Assembly: GCA_022059125.1 (NCBI GenBank)
Contig: JAEUWY010000004.1
Span: 2,046,001 to 2,110,000, forward strand
Length of the DNA: 64,000 nt
Origin: Corynespora cassiicola
Lineage: Eukaryota; Ascomycota; Dothideomycetes; Pleosporales; Corynesporascaceae
Direction: 5' to 3'
The stretch's first letter is position 1. Every line of letters begins with the position of its first letter. Of this stretch, positions 1 through 9,748 are shown piece by piece. Position numbers and translations under genes: made by a program. The notes under the pieces were generated by a model that saw only the letters and a program-made list of their open reading frames with translations, had not been told where the DNA came from and did no database searches.

Positions 1-439
1 CCTCCGCCTTACAGCGCCGCCGATCTAGAAAGTCGTTACGCAGGGGTATGAGACAGGGTGTATTGTGGGGTAATGGCTATTCATTTAGGCGGAGAATTTT
101 ACGGAGAGTACACCTCCTGTACCAGACCGGTCAGACCTGGAATGTGCACGTAGGGATTTGGAATGCAGGACATTTGGGGCAAGCGTGGTAATTTTAATTA
201 CCCAGAGATCGACCGCACAGTGATGATTGAACGGGCCGAGTCAACTGTCTCGGTGTTTCTTCCCAAAGTAGCAGTGGATAGAGGATACCTTGTTGACAAC
301 AGCTGTCGAATGTTTCGAGGACCGCAGAAAATATAAAAGGGTCTTCAACCGTTCACCAAACCAAACACGCCCTAATCATCTAAAGATTATAACTACCTCC
401 AAGGCTCTTTTCCTACTCAACTAAAACGATATATTCATC
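1..439. promoter_or_regulatory. Upstream region and core promoter of the first gene
   Basis: No coding region is supported here. A good TATA box (ATATAAAAGG) lies at 331-340, about 100 bases before the ATG at 440, followed by an A/C-rich leader typical of fungal 5' untranslated regions. The left part is unexplained and may belong to a neighbouring gene outside the window. Confidence 0.6.
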
Positions 440-961
440 ATGCGCGCCGTCTCCTTCGTCAGTGCTGCGGCTTTTGCCGCCGTCTTCACCGGCGCTACCG
501 CACAGTTCAATCAAAAGGTCTGCGGCGGCTCCGGAGGCTGTGTGCAAGTCACCTGGTTCCCCAACGCCGCATACAGCTGCCCCGATGGCTCTGCTCTCAC
601 CAACCAGCAAGTCGCGCAGAACTTGGGCGACATGAACACTGGAAACTACGACATCATTACCAAGACCGAGTTCCCTGCAAGCTGCGCTGGTGGCAGGACC
701 CCTGGTCCCAATGACACGCTTTTGGTACGTTGAAGAGCTGGGTAAAGTGTGTTTGTGGCATCCGTAAGCTAATGGAATGGATAGGTTCATCATACTGCAG
801 GCCAAGCCCAGAAGATGTATGGATATCTTTCGGAGACGTGCACTGAGTCTGCTCCCGAGGCAGACTGCTACACGCAGAATCCTAACCCTACTGGCTTGAC
901 GCTCTGTCAGATCACGACGCCATCGGATGAGAACTGCACCCAGGGAGAGAATGAGGGTTAA
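440..961 (+). CDS. Small cysteine-rich secreted protein (effector-like, unknown function)
   Basis: Exons 440-724 and 785-961 with a 60-nt phase-0 intron (GTACGT...ATAG) give a 153-residue protein. The reading through this acceptor keeps a frame with four further cysteines; the other nearby AG (after 800) gives a frame without this pattern. Residues 1-21 form a signal peptide ending in a small-residue cleavage motif (ATA|Q). The mature part is only about 130 residues and has eight cysteines, four in each exon, suggesting four disulfides. No enzymatic motif is seen. A strong TATA box precedes it. Size, secretion and even cysteine count fit the broad class of fungal small secreted proteins; whether it acts on a host, the cell wall or other microbes is unknown. 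Confidence 0.85.
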
Positions 962-1421
962 GCGACCAGATAGAGAAAAGACTATTCGCAATCGTCGTCG
1001 TTTTTTGTTCAACTTTGGCTTCGGGCGGACAACGAGGGTGTTCAGAAGCCAACTCTTCCTATCCGTGTAAATATGAAAAAAAGACATTGTATATATGACC
1101 TTGAATCTAATTTTCGATGCAAGTCAATCTCATTATCGGGATCAGCAAGCGGAAATTTTCATACGGCTGTATCAATTATCTTGGCATAACACTGCCACTC
1201 TTGTTGTCATTTGAATGCTTTACGGGGACTCAGGAATCGCGAGTAAGTAATCTATACTACAATCACAGGAAGGATCTTTCGTACTCATAGATCAAGCAAT
1301 TATGGTTTGTTCATTCGGTCGGTATTCATACATAATCGATGAGGATTCTCCTTTGCATCGAAGCGTAGCTGGCTGTGTAGAACCTCGCGCCCACGATTGA
1401 TCTCGTCAACCATTACATTCA
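962..1421. other. Intergenic region between convergent genes
   Basis: This is the 3' flank shared by the secreted-protein gene (plus) and con-10 (minus). It is AT-rich and has no supportable open reading frame; it presumably holds both 3' untranslated regions. Confidence 0.6.
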
Positions 1422-1698
1422 CTATTTGGAACCTCCCTTCCTGCCAGCATCTCTGGCCTTCTCACTACCTGGCTCAAAAGATCCGGAAGAAGCTTGGCCT
1501 CCCTTGGAAGCAATGTCATGCTGCAACAAGTCAGACTTCTGGACTCGTAAAACTTCGAGGCTGTACTCTTACCTGCTTATCTGCATCCATGCTAGCGAAG
1601 CCGCCAGAGTGCGAAGACTGTCCGCCCTTGGAGGCAATCTGCTGGACCTCCTCCTTGGGGCGATTGGCAAAGTTTCCGGGGTTGCTGTTGCCGGCCAT
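1422..1698 (-). CDS. con-10: Conidiation-specific protein 10 homologue (KGG repeat)
   Basis: Minus-strand exons 1573-1698 and 1422-1520, split by a 52-nt intron (GTAAGA...TTGCAG, phase 0), encode 74 residues. The protein is hydrophilic, without signal peptide, and contains two copies of the I-A-S-K-G-G-Q motif (about residues 21-27 and 45-51) and a final K-G-G-S-K. This is the KGG/stress-induced repeat of the con-10 and bacterial GsiB families. In Neurospora, con-10 is a small protein expressed in conidia and under stress; its biochemical role is unsettled. Start, intron phase and stop all agree with the family length. The two plus-strand open frames overlapping it are shadows. Confidence 0.93.
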
Positions 1699-2639
1699 TG
1701 CGTCCTTCTGCTATCGAGGTAGAATAAAAATGATTGGGTTTGAAGGAGCTTTGTGATTTAGAATGTTGGGAGGCGATGATGCAGGTACAACAACCGTCGA
1801 ATGCTACTCCTTAAGTACCATTGATGAGGGCCATGTTTTCGTCACCGCGCCGTCAGCGCTACGTTGGGTATGATCTCATCCCACGCTCATACAGAAAGCA
1901 ACTGTTGCTTATTTTATCACCCAATATGAGCCTACTATGCCACATAAGTGCGCGAATAGTAGTTGTCAGGGTGTGGCATCGCTGATGGGACGGCTGTGGT
2001 GACGTTTACATTTCGTTTTTCACGTTAGAAGAGGCATGCACGGACGTGGTACCAGCATATAATGAGCCGCGCATATGGGAGATCGGAAGTCGGGAGGCTG
2101 GGAATTTCCTAAGCTGAAGCTAGTTTTGCGGGGAAGAAGGGCGATGTGATCGAGGCATTGCCTGTTCCTGGTATATCACGTGAAGTCGCGAAGACGCGCG
2201 ACGTGTGGATGACGTTCTATGGATGTACGGCTGTCATCCTCGACATATTCTTTTCCGTAAATAATAACACGCACATTCAATAGTTCACATCCCTCTTTTC
2301 AGTCAACAGAATTTGATAAAGACAATGTAATTTTCCTATGGTAATCCTATACCCATCCTGAGTATAATGCAGATCCTTTATGCAACTCCTATGCTGACCG
2401 TGTGTTGTATGTAGCATGAGTCGTAAAGGGTAAAAAAGATGGATGCAGACTCACTCGTATGATCCACTTTAACCCCAGGCTGAAGTTGATGTAGCGAGTG
2501 ACATGAAAAAGGGAAAAAATGGTATGTGCATGAAGGTAAAACTTCGACCGCAGGTTCCGGCGTTCATTTCAAATGAGCCCCTGGTAGAGATACCTGGTCG
2601 ATTTGAGAGAGTGCTAAGCCCCCATCAACTTTTTGGTGT
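1699..2639. promoter_or_regulatory. con-10 upstream region
   Basis: About 940 bases between the con-10 start (minus) and the 3' end of the LPMO-like gene. No coding sequence is supportable. It must include the con-10 promoter; I could not assign particular sites. Confidence 0.5.
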
Positions 2640-3743
2640 TTAGGAACAAGTGGGCTTCTCAAGCGGGTACTCGCCATCGCCCTGGACAACGTCTGGTCCA
2701 GGCTCGGGCCACTCAAGCTCGAAAGAGTTGCCCTTGGATTGGCACGTTGCACCCTCGTAGTCGATGGAGATCAACATGTCAGGGCGGCTGGAGAAATCCG
2801 ACTCGGCTCGACGATGGGGAGAGTTCAGCTTCGCGGCCTCCTCCAAGCGGCGGCGGTGGAGTTGAAGAACCTTGCGCTCGACGATGTGGCGCTTGGTGGC
2901 AGGTGACTTGCACTCGTAGCAGCTGCATGCCGAAGACCAAGTCTGGTATGGGCAGGAACAGCTGCAGCCATCAAGAGTGTATTGGGCAGAGCCAGCGGGT
3001 TCTTGAGGAGATGAGGGGCTCTGAGAAGGTGCCGGGGCCTCGTCTGGGGAGCCAGTAGGAGATGATCCAGAAGATGGGCTCTCGACCGGCGAGCCAGTGG
3101 GGGAGGGTTCAGATTCAGGGGCCTCTGGTGAGGCAGAGGGAGCGGCAGATGGAGCCGCCGACGGCTGGTCATCCGGAGCCTCGCCGCCGCCCGAGCCGCC
3201 TTCAATAGTGACGGAAGCGCAGTTCATGTAGAACTCCTTCTCTCGGTTGACCCAAGTCCAAGCGAACAAGACGCGCTCGGCGCTAGGCAAATCAGCCGGA
3301 ACGGTAAAGTCGAAAGTTTGGCCCTCGGGTGTGGCACCATTCGCGCGGAGAGGACAGTTGCCCTGATATGTCGTAGCGACCTTGAAAGTCTTGCCCTTAT
3401 CTGTAGAGAAACCGACCTGGCAAGAGCCTCCATAATGAGTGCCACCCTCTGGATTCTCGCCAGCACCCGTAATTATACTGCCAGAAAGCGAAAAGTTGGC
3501 CTGCTGTCCGGCGGTCCAAGTTGCAACGGGTTTGCCCTCGTCGGTGTCAAGGAGATCGACATAGCCCTTGCAAGGGCCCGGAGCCTCCTTGCCACAACAT
3601 CCATAGGGATAGTTGAGTTCAGGATCAGGTTCGCCCTGCGTGTTGGGGTTGTTGTCGCCCTTGAAGGTGGGGGGGTAGTGAAGATGCATGTGAGCGCTGC
3701 CCATGCCAGCCAGGGCAAGGAGAGTGAACGCCTTCGAGAACAT
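2640..3743 (-). CDS. Secreted lytic polysaccharide monooxygenase-like protein with Ser/Pro linker and Cys-rich tail
   Basis: A single exon of 367 residues. Residues 1-17 are a signal peptide; cleavage leaves histidine 18 as the mature N-terminus (H-M-H-L-H-Y-P-P), as required for the copper histidine brace of LPMOs. A second conserved histidine lies in the G-G-T-H-Y-G-G-S-C motif (about residues 101-109), and paired cysteines (Y-G-C-C-G, C-K-G-Y) fit the fungal LPMO-like family also seen as spore or wall proteins. The core ends near residue 185. A Ser/Pro/Glu-rich linker follows (about 190-255), then a cysteine cluster (C-S-C-S-C-P) and a basic, disordered tail. The likely role is oxidative attack on, or binding to, chitin, glucan or cellulose outside the cell. 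The exact AA family and substrate cannot be fixed by eye. Confidence 0.75.
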   Translation of the reverse strand: MFSKAFTLLALAGMGSAHMHLHYPPTFKGDNNPNTQGEPDPELNYPYGCCGKEAPGPCKGYVDLLDTDEGKPVATWTAGQQANFSLSGSIITGAGENPEGGTHYGGSCQVGFSTDKGKTFKVATTYQGNCPLRANGATPEGQTFDFTVPADLPSAERVLFAWTWVNREKEFYMNCASVTIEGGSGGGEAPDDQPSAAPSAAPSASPEAPESEPSPTGSPVESPSSGSSPTGSPDEAPAPSQSPSSPQEPAGSAQYTLDGCSCSCPYQTWSSACSCYECKSPATKRHIVERKVLQLHRRRLEEAAKLNSPHRRAESDFSSRPDMLISIDYEGATCQSKGNSFELEWPEPGPDVVQGDGEYPLEKPTCS

Positions 3744-6163
3744 GGTTGGTAGTTTGTTGCTTATCAGGGTAGTTGTTGCTTGTCCTGTAAGGTTTGTTGG
3801 TGTCGATGGAAGAAAGGATTGGGTGCCCTTTAATAGAAGAGCGACAAAGGATTGTGTGATTTGGTGGTTTTGTGCAGGGAGCGATGTATGTGGATTTTGT
3901 ACGTGACAATGTAGTCAAGACAGTGGCGGTATAGCAAATCAAAGAAGACAGTGTTTGCCAGTAACACAAAGTTGAATGAAGATAATAAACGGCCCTGCGT
4001 TTGAAGAGTAAAGATGCAGAAAGAAGGAGTGAATATGCGCGAGGGCTTGCCCGTCACGGAGAAGGTGTTCCACAGCAGGGTAGTGATGGTGTTTGGAAGA
4101 GCCAGGGCGACGGCCTTTTAAAGAAAAAAAGAGGACGAGATGCCTCCCCCCAGGACACGCAGTGGGCCGGTGCCATGCCGCCGTGCGTAATCCGTAGCGG
4201 GCGCGCAGGCGTTGTGCCACGGGCTGATGGGCGTCGACGGTGAGGCTCGAGAAGGCATTCCTCCGCACGCCGCCCGCTGTGCCGCAGCCAATGTCCGCTC
4301 AGCACGAGGCCCCGCCGGCGCGCTCTCTTGCAGGACCGGAGTGGCCAGGGCGTTTCAAAACGGCCAGAGATGAGCGCGTACTGCCATTCGAGCTGCTCGT
4401 TTGGGTTGGCCAGAGTGCTTTGCTCTCGTCTGGCTGACATTCACAGGGCAAGGGTTTCAGGCCATGCCCTTTGCGGGCTAGAGTGGCGCTTGTTCCTGAG
4501 CAGAGGCGTCGGTGAGGGGCAGCGAGGGGCAGAGCGGTAAACTGCCCATTCGCCGCGTCGGTGCCGATTACGAGCAGATTGACGCTCTCAAGAAGACGGC
4601 CTGTTTTGTGGTCCACCCATGCTGCGCGTTCCTGTCCATCTTTACCCAGACCTGCCGCCGCGGGCGTGCTTTTGTGGGGTGCCGTGTCGGCTCTCCGGCC
4701 TGACAGCTTATCGATATCGCTTAGCCCGCCGGCCTGGCCTCTGATCTCGACGGCCAACCCACCCCATCTCCACTTGCTCTACACCCTCCACCCATGCCAC
4801 TCGCCGGCTTCTGCTGCCAAACTCAACTCCCTCGTATCCCCTGGGACATGCGTCGCTGCCCAACAACCGCCAAGATGAAGCCCATCTCGCACGACAGTTT
4901 CCAACCGCAGGCCCGCTCGGCCTTCGCCTCGGGCTTCCAGGTGGCCATCATGTTCGATGCCCGGACTTTGTGCCTTGCGCCTGTAAACTTTTGACTTGGA
5001 CACGGTTCGGCTGTGGCACCCGGAGCCGGCGCTTTGTCGTTTGTAGCCATGTGTCCTTCCCGCGTTGCCGTCAGCAGTCAGCAGGACCTCCATGCCGAGC
5101 AGCACAGATCCATCGTCTGCCTAGGGGCTTACTGTCTACGGGTCCGCCAGCACAGTGGAGGCTGCCTGTTCTCCGATTCGCGCGAGAACATGTAGCCTTG
5201 GTTCCACCTAGTCTCCGTCGCGTAGACGTTTAAAGCCATGGTGTGACTCTTGAGACAACATTGCCTTTCCAAGCGCACGTCCAAGCCAACTGGTCATTTG
5301 CAAAGCCAGCAAGCGCCCACTCTCTTTTGTGCCTTGCTTTTCCCTGCTCATCATCAGGTAAGTCGAGCCGGATATTGACCTGCTTCACATTCCAGGCTAG
5401 AATGTCGTTCTGCGCCTCTGTTTGCTCAGCTTCTCTGACACTGCAACTTCGCCTTTCATCTTCTTCAAACAACGTACGACGATTTAATATCATCTCCTTC
5501 CCACGCATGCATCCTGGCGTTGGCTTGAAATCTTGGATGGACGAGGTGGATTGGAGTGATGGATTGCGCCGCCAAGCCTGATCTGGCCCACCGTTTCGTT
5601 TGGTTTCATCAACCAGGCACGCCCTCCCTTCTATTGGGTCCCGGATACATATCGATAATGACGGCCCGTTGGCCCAAATCCTCGAGGCGCTTCTCCGTGA
5701 CAAGCACCAGAACCCTTGCCGTCGCTCCGGTTCCACATACCACCTCCCTGCCCCCCGTGCCCCCTAGCACCAATCTTACTTCATGTTTGGTCATCGGGAC
5801 GGCCGATCGTCAGCCCACGTGCAGCCTGTATTTAAGGTTCTGGAGAAGAGCGGTTTATTATTCTCCTTCAAACTGTCGCCATTTGTGTCCGTGCCGTCCA
5901 ACATCATAATTTCCGAACCTAAAATGAATACAAACCGTGCCAACCACCTTACACAACATGGAGTTGGCTCAGATCGTGACCCAATAATCAACGAAGGATC
6001 CAAAGCGGTTTTCCTCCTCATTAATTGCAATGTGTCCTACTTTTGTGGTGAAGCTCAATAACCACTGGTCAATCTCTCAAAAACGGATTCGGCTATCTGA
6101 ATGGCCACACTTGAACTCGCACAAAATTACATTTGGTGGAGGTCCATGGCCTTGGAGACATGT
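3744..6163. other. Long intergenic region, no supportable gene
   Basis: About 2.4 kb. The right-hand promoter of the LPMO-like gene is here; a TATA-like sequence on the minus strand (TATTAAAG) lies near 3828-3836, about 90 bases upstream of its start. Several open frames of 100-170 codons exist (for example 4299-4757 and 5230-5736, both minus), but their translations show no family motif, no plausible exon partners and overlap freely, so I do not annotate them. Confidence 0.5.
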
Positions 6164-7092
6164 CTACCATGTGCGGAATTGCTGCTCAGTCTCTGTATAC
6201 CGCAAACCCCTTGGCTTCCCGTCGTACCCACACGTCCCAAATTTCCACCAGGCCGCATTCCACCTACAAAACCCATTCCTCAAGACCCAGCTAACAGGAA
6301 CAGGTATAGGAGGGAAGTGATGGATGCCTCCTTCAAACGTCGTATCGTGATTCACAAAGAAGACGGGCAGCTGCCTTGTCTTACTCAGAGAGCCCATGAC
6401 CTTGTCACCATCCACTTTACTCAGTGCCCGCAGATCGATCTTGTCGCCAAACTTAGATAGCGACAACAGCGACGCAATCTCCTCCGTAAGATGTTGAGCC
6501 AGGGGTGCAATAAACCCATCCATCAGCGCCCTGCACTTGTCCGACGAAAACTTTTCCCTGCCCTGCTCGACGCTCTGAAGCCACTGTCCCCACGCACCGA
6601 ATCCATTTCCAAAGGCTTTGTGTTGCGCGACATTCACTTCCATGACCCCCTCCTCTCCGCTCTGCCGCTTGATCTCCGGAAAAAGTATGCCTCTTCGCCC
6701 CGGTGGTGCGATGCCAGGCCAGCGTGGGCGGCTAGGCAGTATGCGACGAAGGACTTGTGCTCGGACGCGGGGACGTGCGGGGCTTGGATGTAGATGGAGT
6801 TGAATGCGCGGATGAGGCAGTTGTGCACTAGGGCCATTTCGGAGGCCACGTGTGTGTATTGATCCGTGGCGCTCGTTTGTGAGAAGGGTGTTGTGAGGAG
6901 CCTGATGGGGTGTTCTTCCCAGCCAAAATCAGTAGGAGAATCTTCGGATGAAGAGCGATGGACTTTTGTGAGTTTTGCTGCCATCGTGGCTATGCGCGAT
7001 AGATGCTTGACAAGGGCGGGAGCCATCAGTGTCCAAACAACGCTTGGTAGTTGAGGGATGCCCGTGGCGGCATTCTCAAGATGACAAGACAA
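6164..7092 (-). pseudogene. Hemerythrin-like (HHE domain) protein, single-base frameshift
   Basis: Two overlapping minus-strand frames, 6634-7092 and 6164-6643, together cover one hemerythrin-like protein of roughly 290-310 residues. The first frame has V-H-N-C-L-I-R-A-F-N-S-I-Y and H-H-R-G-E-E-A-Y-F-F; the second continues with M-E-V-N-V-A-Q-H-K-A-F and a C-terminal D-x-T-F-E-G-G-I-H-H-F-P-P block. These match the order of the fungal HHE family, which binds a di-iron centre through such His/Glu residues. The frames meet at 6678-6684, where the minus strand reads five T then only two C; one extra base there would join them. No intron with usable splice sites bridges the gap, because the conserved block is continuous across it. 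It may be a true loss or a sequencing indel. An alternative start is at 7026. Confidence 0.75.
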
Positions 7093-8078
7093 ATCAATGG
7101 CTTCTGCTGGCCTCCATTATCATAGTTCCTTGTTTTCTTTGCGTCTACCCGTGAACCCGGCACTCGGCCATCCATCTGTAAAGCGTTCTCACTGTGCAGC
7201 GCCCTAACAATCTTCAAAGAGAATCGGAAATCCAGATTGTCGGTCCATTCCCGCATGCCCAATCCCTCATTAGATGACTGAGTGGTGTGATATGTAGATC
7301 ACGACAGACAAATGAGGTTTCTTTGTTTGGCCTAATGGCTAGTAGCCTGTGTCTGCAGCAAAATTCACATGCGAAAGTCTGGGAGGCGAGTAAGCCGAAT
7401 GCAAAGGTTTGAGCAGAGGGTAGAAGATCATTAGTATTGTCCTGATGCATGATTCTATTGATGGACGGAGCGATACATGACGGCTCTTGAGTTGCCTAAT
7501 GCGGTATGTAGATGTCTCGGTGCGATGTGGCTTGGAGCCGAAGCCTCAGCTGCCCAGGCACTTCGTCGCATATCCAACGAATAGCTCCCTTTTTACAAGA
7601 GTCTCCTTCCAGCCTCCAAAATTGAATGATTTTGTATGTCCACTGCATGAAGCAGCCAATGCCTTGAAATTTTGACCGTATCAATCTCCTCAGGGGCGTT
7701 GAAGACTGTGGAAAGTCCCGTTGCAGACGTTGTTTTAGCACCCAGCTAATTGGGCACATGGTTCCGCTTACTAACTAGTTGCACTGCACTGATGTCTCTG
7801 TAGGGGAAAGTGGCTGGCACCTGAGTGGCTTTCAGGCGCTGAAGCCGGAAGAAGAAAGTGGGTCTTGGCGGGTAACGCGAATGAAACGACAGGTGAAGCG
7901 AAGCCCATAGCGACTAGGAGCCCATGAGTCGTTTTAACATTGAACGGTTTGTAGATTTTGCTTTTAACCAAAGTGCCAAATAGTGTACACCTGCCGGCCG
8001 TAACAGATGTGCTGGTTGAACGTACAGGGTGGTTTTTATTTAATTATTGTAACATATCTCACTGATATGGGGTGGTAT
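7093..8078. other. Intergenic region between hemerythrin-like gene and LEU2
   Basis: This holds the promoter of the minus-strand hemerythrin-like gene and the 3' flank of the LEU2-type gene. Short open frames (for example 7026-7262 and 7214-7450, minus) have no recognisable content. Confidence 0.5.
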
Positions 8079-9487
8079 CTACTTTTTCAACAACGTCTCC
8101 AGCTCGGCAGCGACAGCATCTCCCACTTCGGAAGTCGTGGCCGTGCCGCCGATGTCCTTGGTGCGGATCCCCTTGTCGATAACGATCTTGGTGGCCTCGT
8201 CCAGTTTCTGGGCGAGCTCAGGGAGGCACAGAGAGTACTTGAGCATCATGCTCATCGAGAGGATGGTGGCAACAGGATTGACAATTCCCTGGCCAGCAAT
8301 ATCGGGAGCAGATCCTGTTTGGGATTAGAGAGATACAAGAGAAAGATCGGCGCCGGTACTTACCGTGAATTGGCTCGTAGATGCCGTTCACACGGGTCTT
8401 TCCGTCTGGGATACCGCCCAAGCTGGCACTAGGAAGCAGTCCCAGGCTGCCCGGAATGACACTGGCTTCATCACTGATGATGTCACCAAAGAGGTTGCTC
8501 GTAACAACAACTCCGTTAAGAGCCCTAGGGTTCTTGACCATGAGCATGGCCGCGGAGTCGATGAGATGAGTGCCGGACTTGAGGTGGGGGAACTCGTCCT
8601 TCATGATGCGCTCGAAGGTCTTTCGCCACAACCGCGATGTCGCAAGCACGTTGGCCTTGTCCAAGCTCCAGACAGGGACAGGTGGGTTCTCCACGGAAGC
8701 GAGGTTTCCTGCTAGTCGCACGACGCGCTCAATCTCCTCGACACTGTAAGGCTCAGTGTCCATAGCCTTGCCATCTCCCTCATCCTCTTTTCTGTCTCCA
8801 AAGTATATGCCGCCGGTGAGTTCGCGAATGATGTTAAAGTTGACACCACGGCAAATCTCGGGCTTGAGGGGCGATGCATCGACCAAAGAATCGGAGGCGA
8901 AGAAGCAAGGGCGCAAGTTTCCGAAAGTGCCAAGCTCTTTGCGCAGGCGCAGGATTCCCTGCTCCGGGCGAACCTTTCCAGTACCCCATTTCTGTGACCC
9001 CAGATCAGCACTATGCAATTCGTGAGGGGAAAGTTCGCTGTACCGGGCCGCCGACCGCGCCGAGGATGATGGCATCCGCAGACTTCGCGGCGGCGAGGGC
9101 CTCGTCTGTCAACGGGTTGTTGTGGGCATCGATGGAGCACTGGTTTCATGTTAGCACTTTGTCGACAGTTTCGAGAGGTTGTTCTTACGCCTCCAAAAAG
9201 GTGATCCTGGAAGTTGAACGACACGTCCGTGTGCTTCTCAACCACTTTGAGCACCTATTACAGTCAGCGGTCATTCCCAACCAGAACTACGTCGCACAAG
9301 TCATACCTTGACAGCCTCTTGGATGACCTTAGGACTAGATGTAAGCTCATGAAGGGTTCGGCAGGAAGAAGCAATTCACCTCGGGGCCCACGCCGTCACC
9401 TAGACACGCGACTCAATTAGCAATTGGATATAGGAGAGGAGGTGAGCATCTCTTACCGCCAAACACAACAATGTTGAAAGGAGGCAT
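8079..9487 (-). CDS. LEU2: 3-isopropylmalate dehydrogenase (leucine biosynthesis)
   Basis: Seven minus-strand exons: 9457-9487, 9380-9399, 9307-9327, 9189-9254, 9044-9139, 8364-8991 and 8079-8314, all phase-consistent, giving 365 residues, the usual family length. The enzyme oxidatively decarboxylates 3-isopropylmalate to 2-oxoisocaproate with NAD+, the third step of leucine synthesis. The N-terminus ([18 protein letters not shown]) starts the beta-decarboxylating dehydrogenase fold. The G-A-V-G-G-P-K-W block, [10 protein letters not shown], and the signature [12 protein letters not shown] (Mg2+ and substrate site) are intact, as is the G-S-A-P-D-I-A-G nucleotide-binding segment. Exons 2 and 3 are only 20 and 21 nt. 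Neurospora calls the orthologue leu-1. Confidence 0.97.
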
Positions 9488-9748
9488 ATTGATAGAAAAT
9501 GTTGCAATTAAGAAAGGTTGTTGGGTCTGCGCGTTCGAAATATTTCCTCATGATGGCCATCCGAAATACCCCACGTACCCCGCTGGCGCCGATATCGGAC
9601 CGCTTTTAAGCCGAGCCATGACAGGCAGCGCCGAACTGCCTATCAAGTCTAACCGATTTCTGGAACCTTACTAAGGCTTCCTTCGCGGCATGGCCACTGC
9701 TCACATCATGGGCACATGCCAATACATTATTTAATAGGCGGTTTCTCT

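Noticed and set aside
1397..1756. Two plus-strand open frames
   Set aside because: They are antisense shadows of the two con-10 exons and intron.
4299..4757. 152-codon minus-strand frame
   Set aside because: No motif, no signal, competing frames on both strands and no plausible splice partners.
5230..5736. 168-codon minus-strand frame
   Set aside because: Composition and lack of any family block make it look random.
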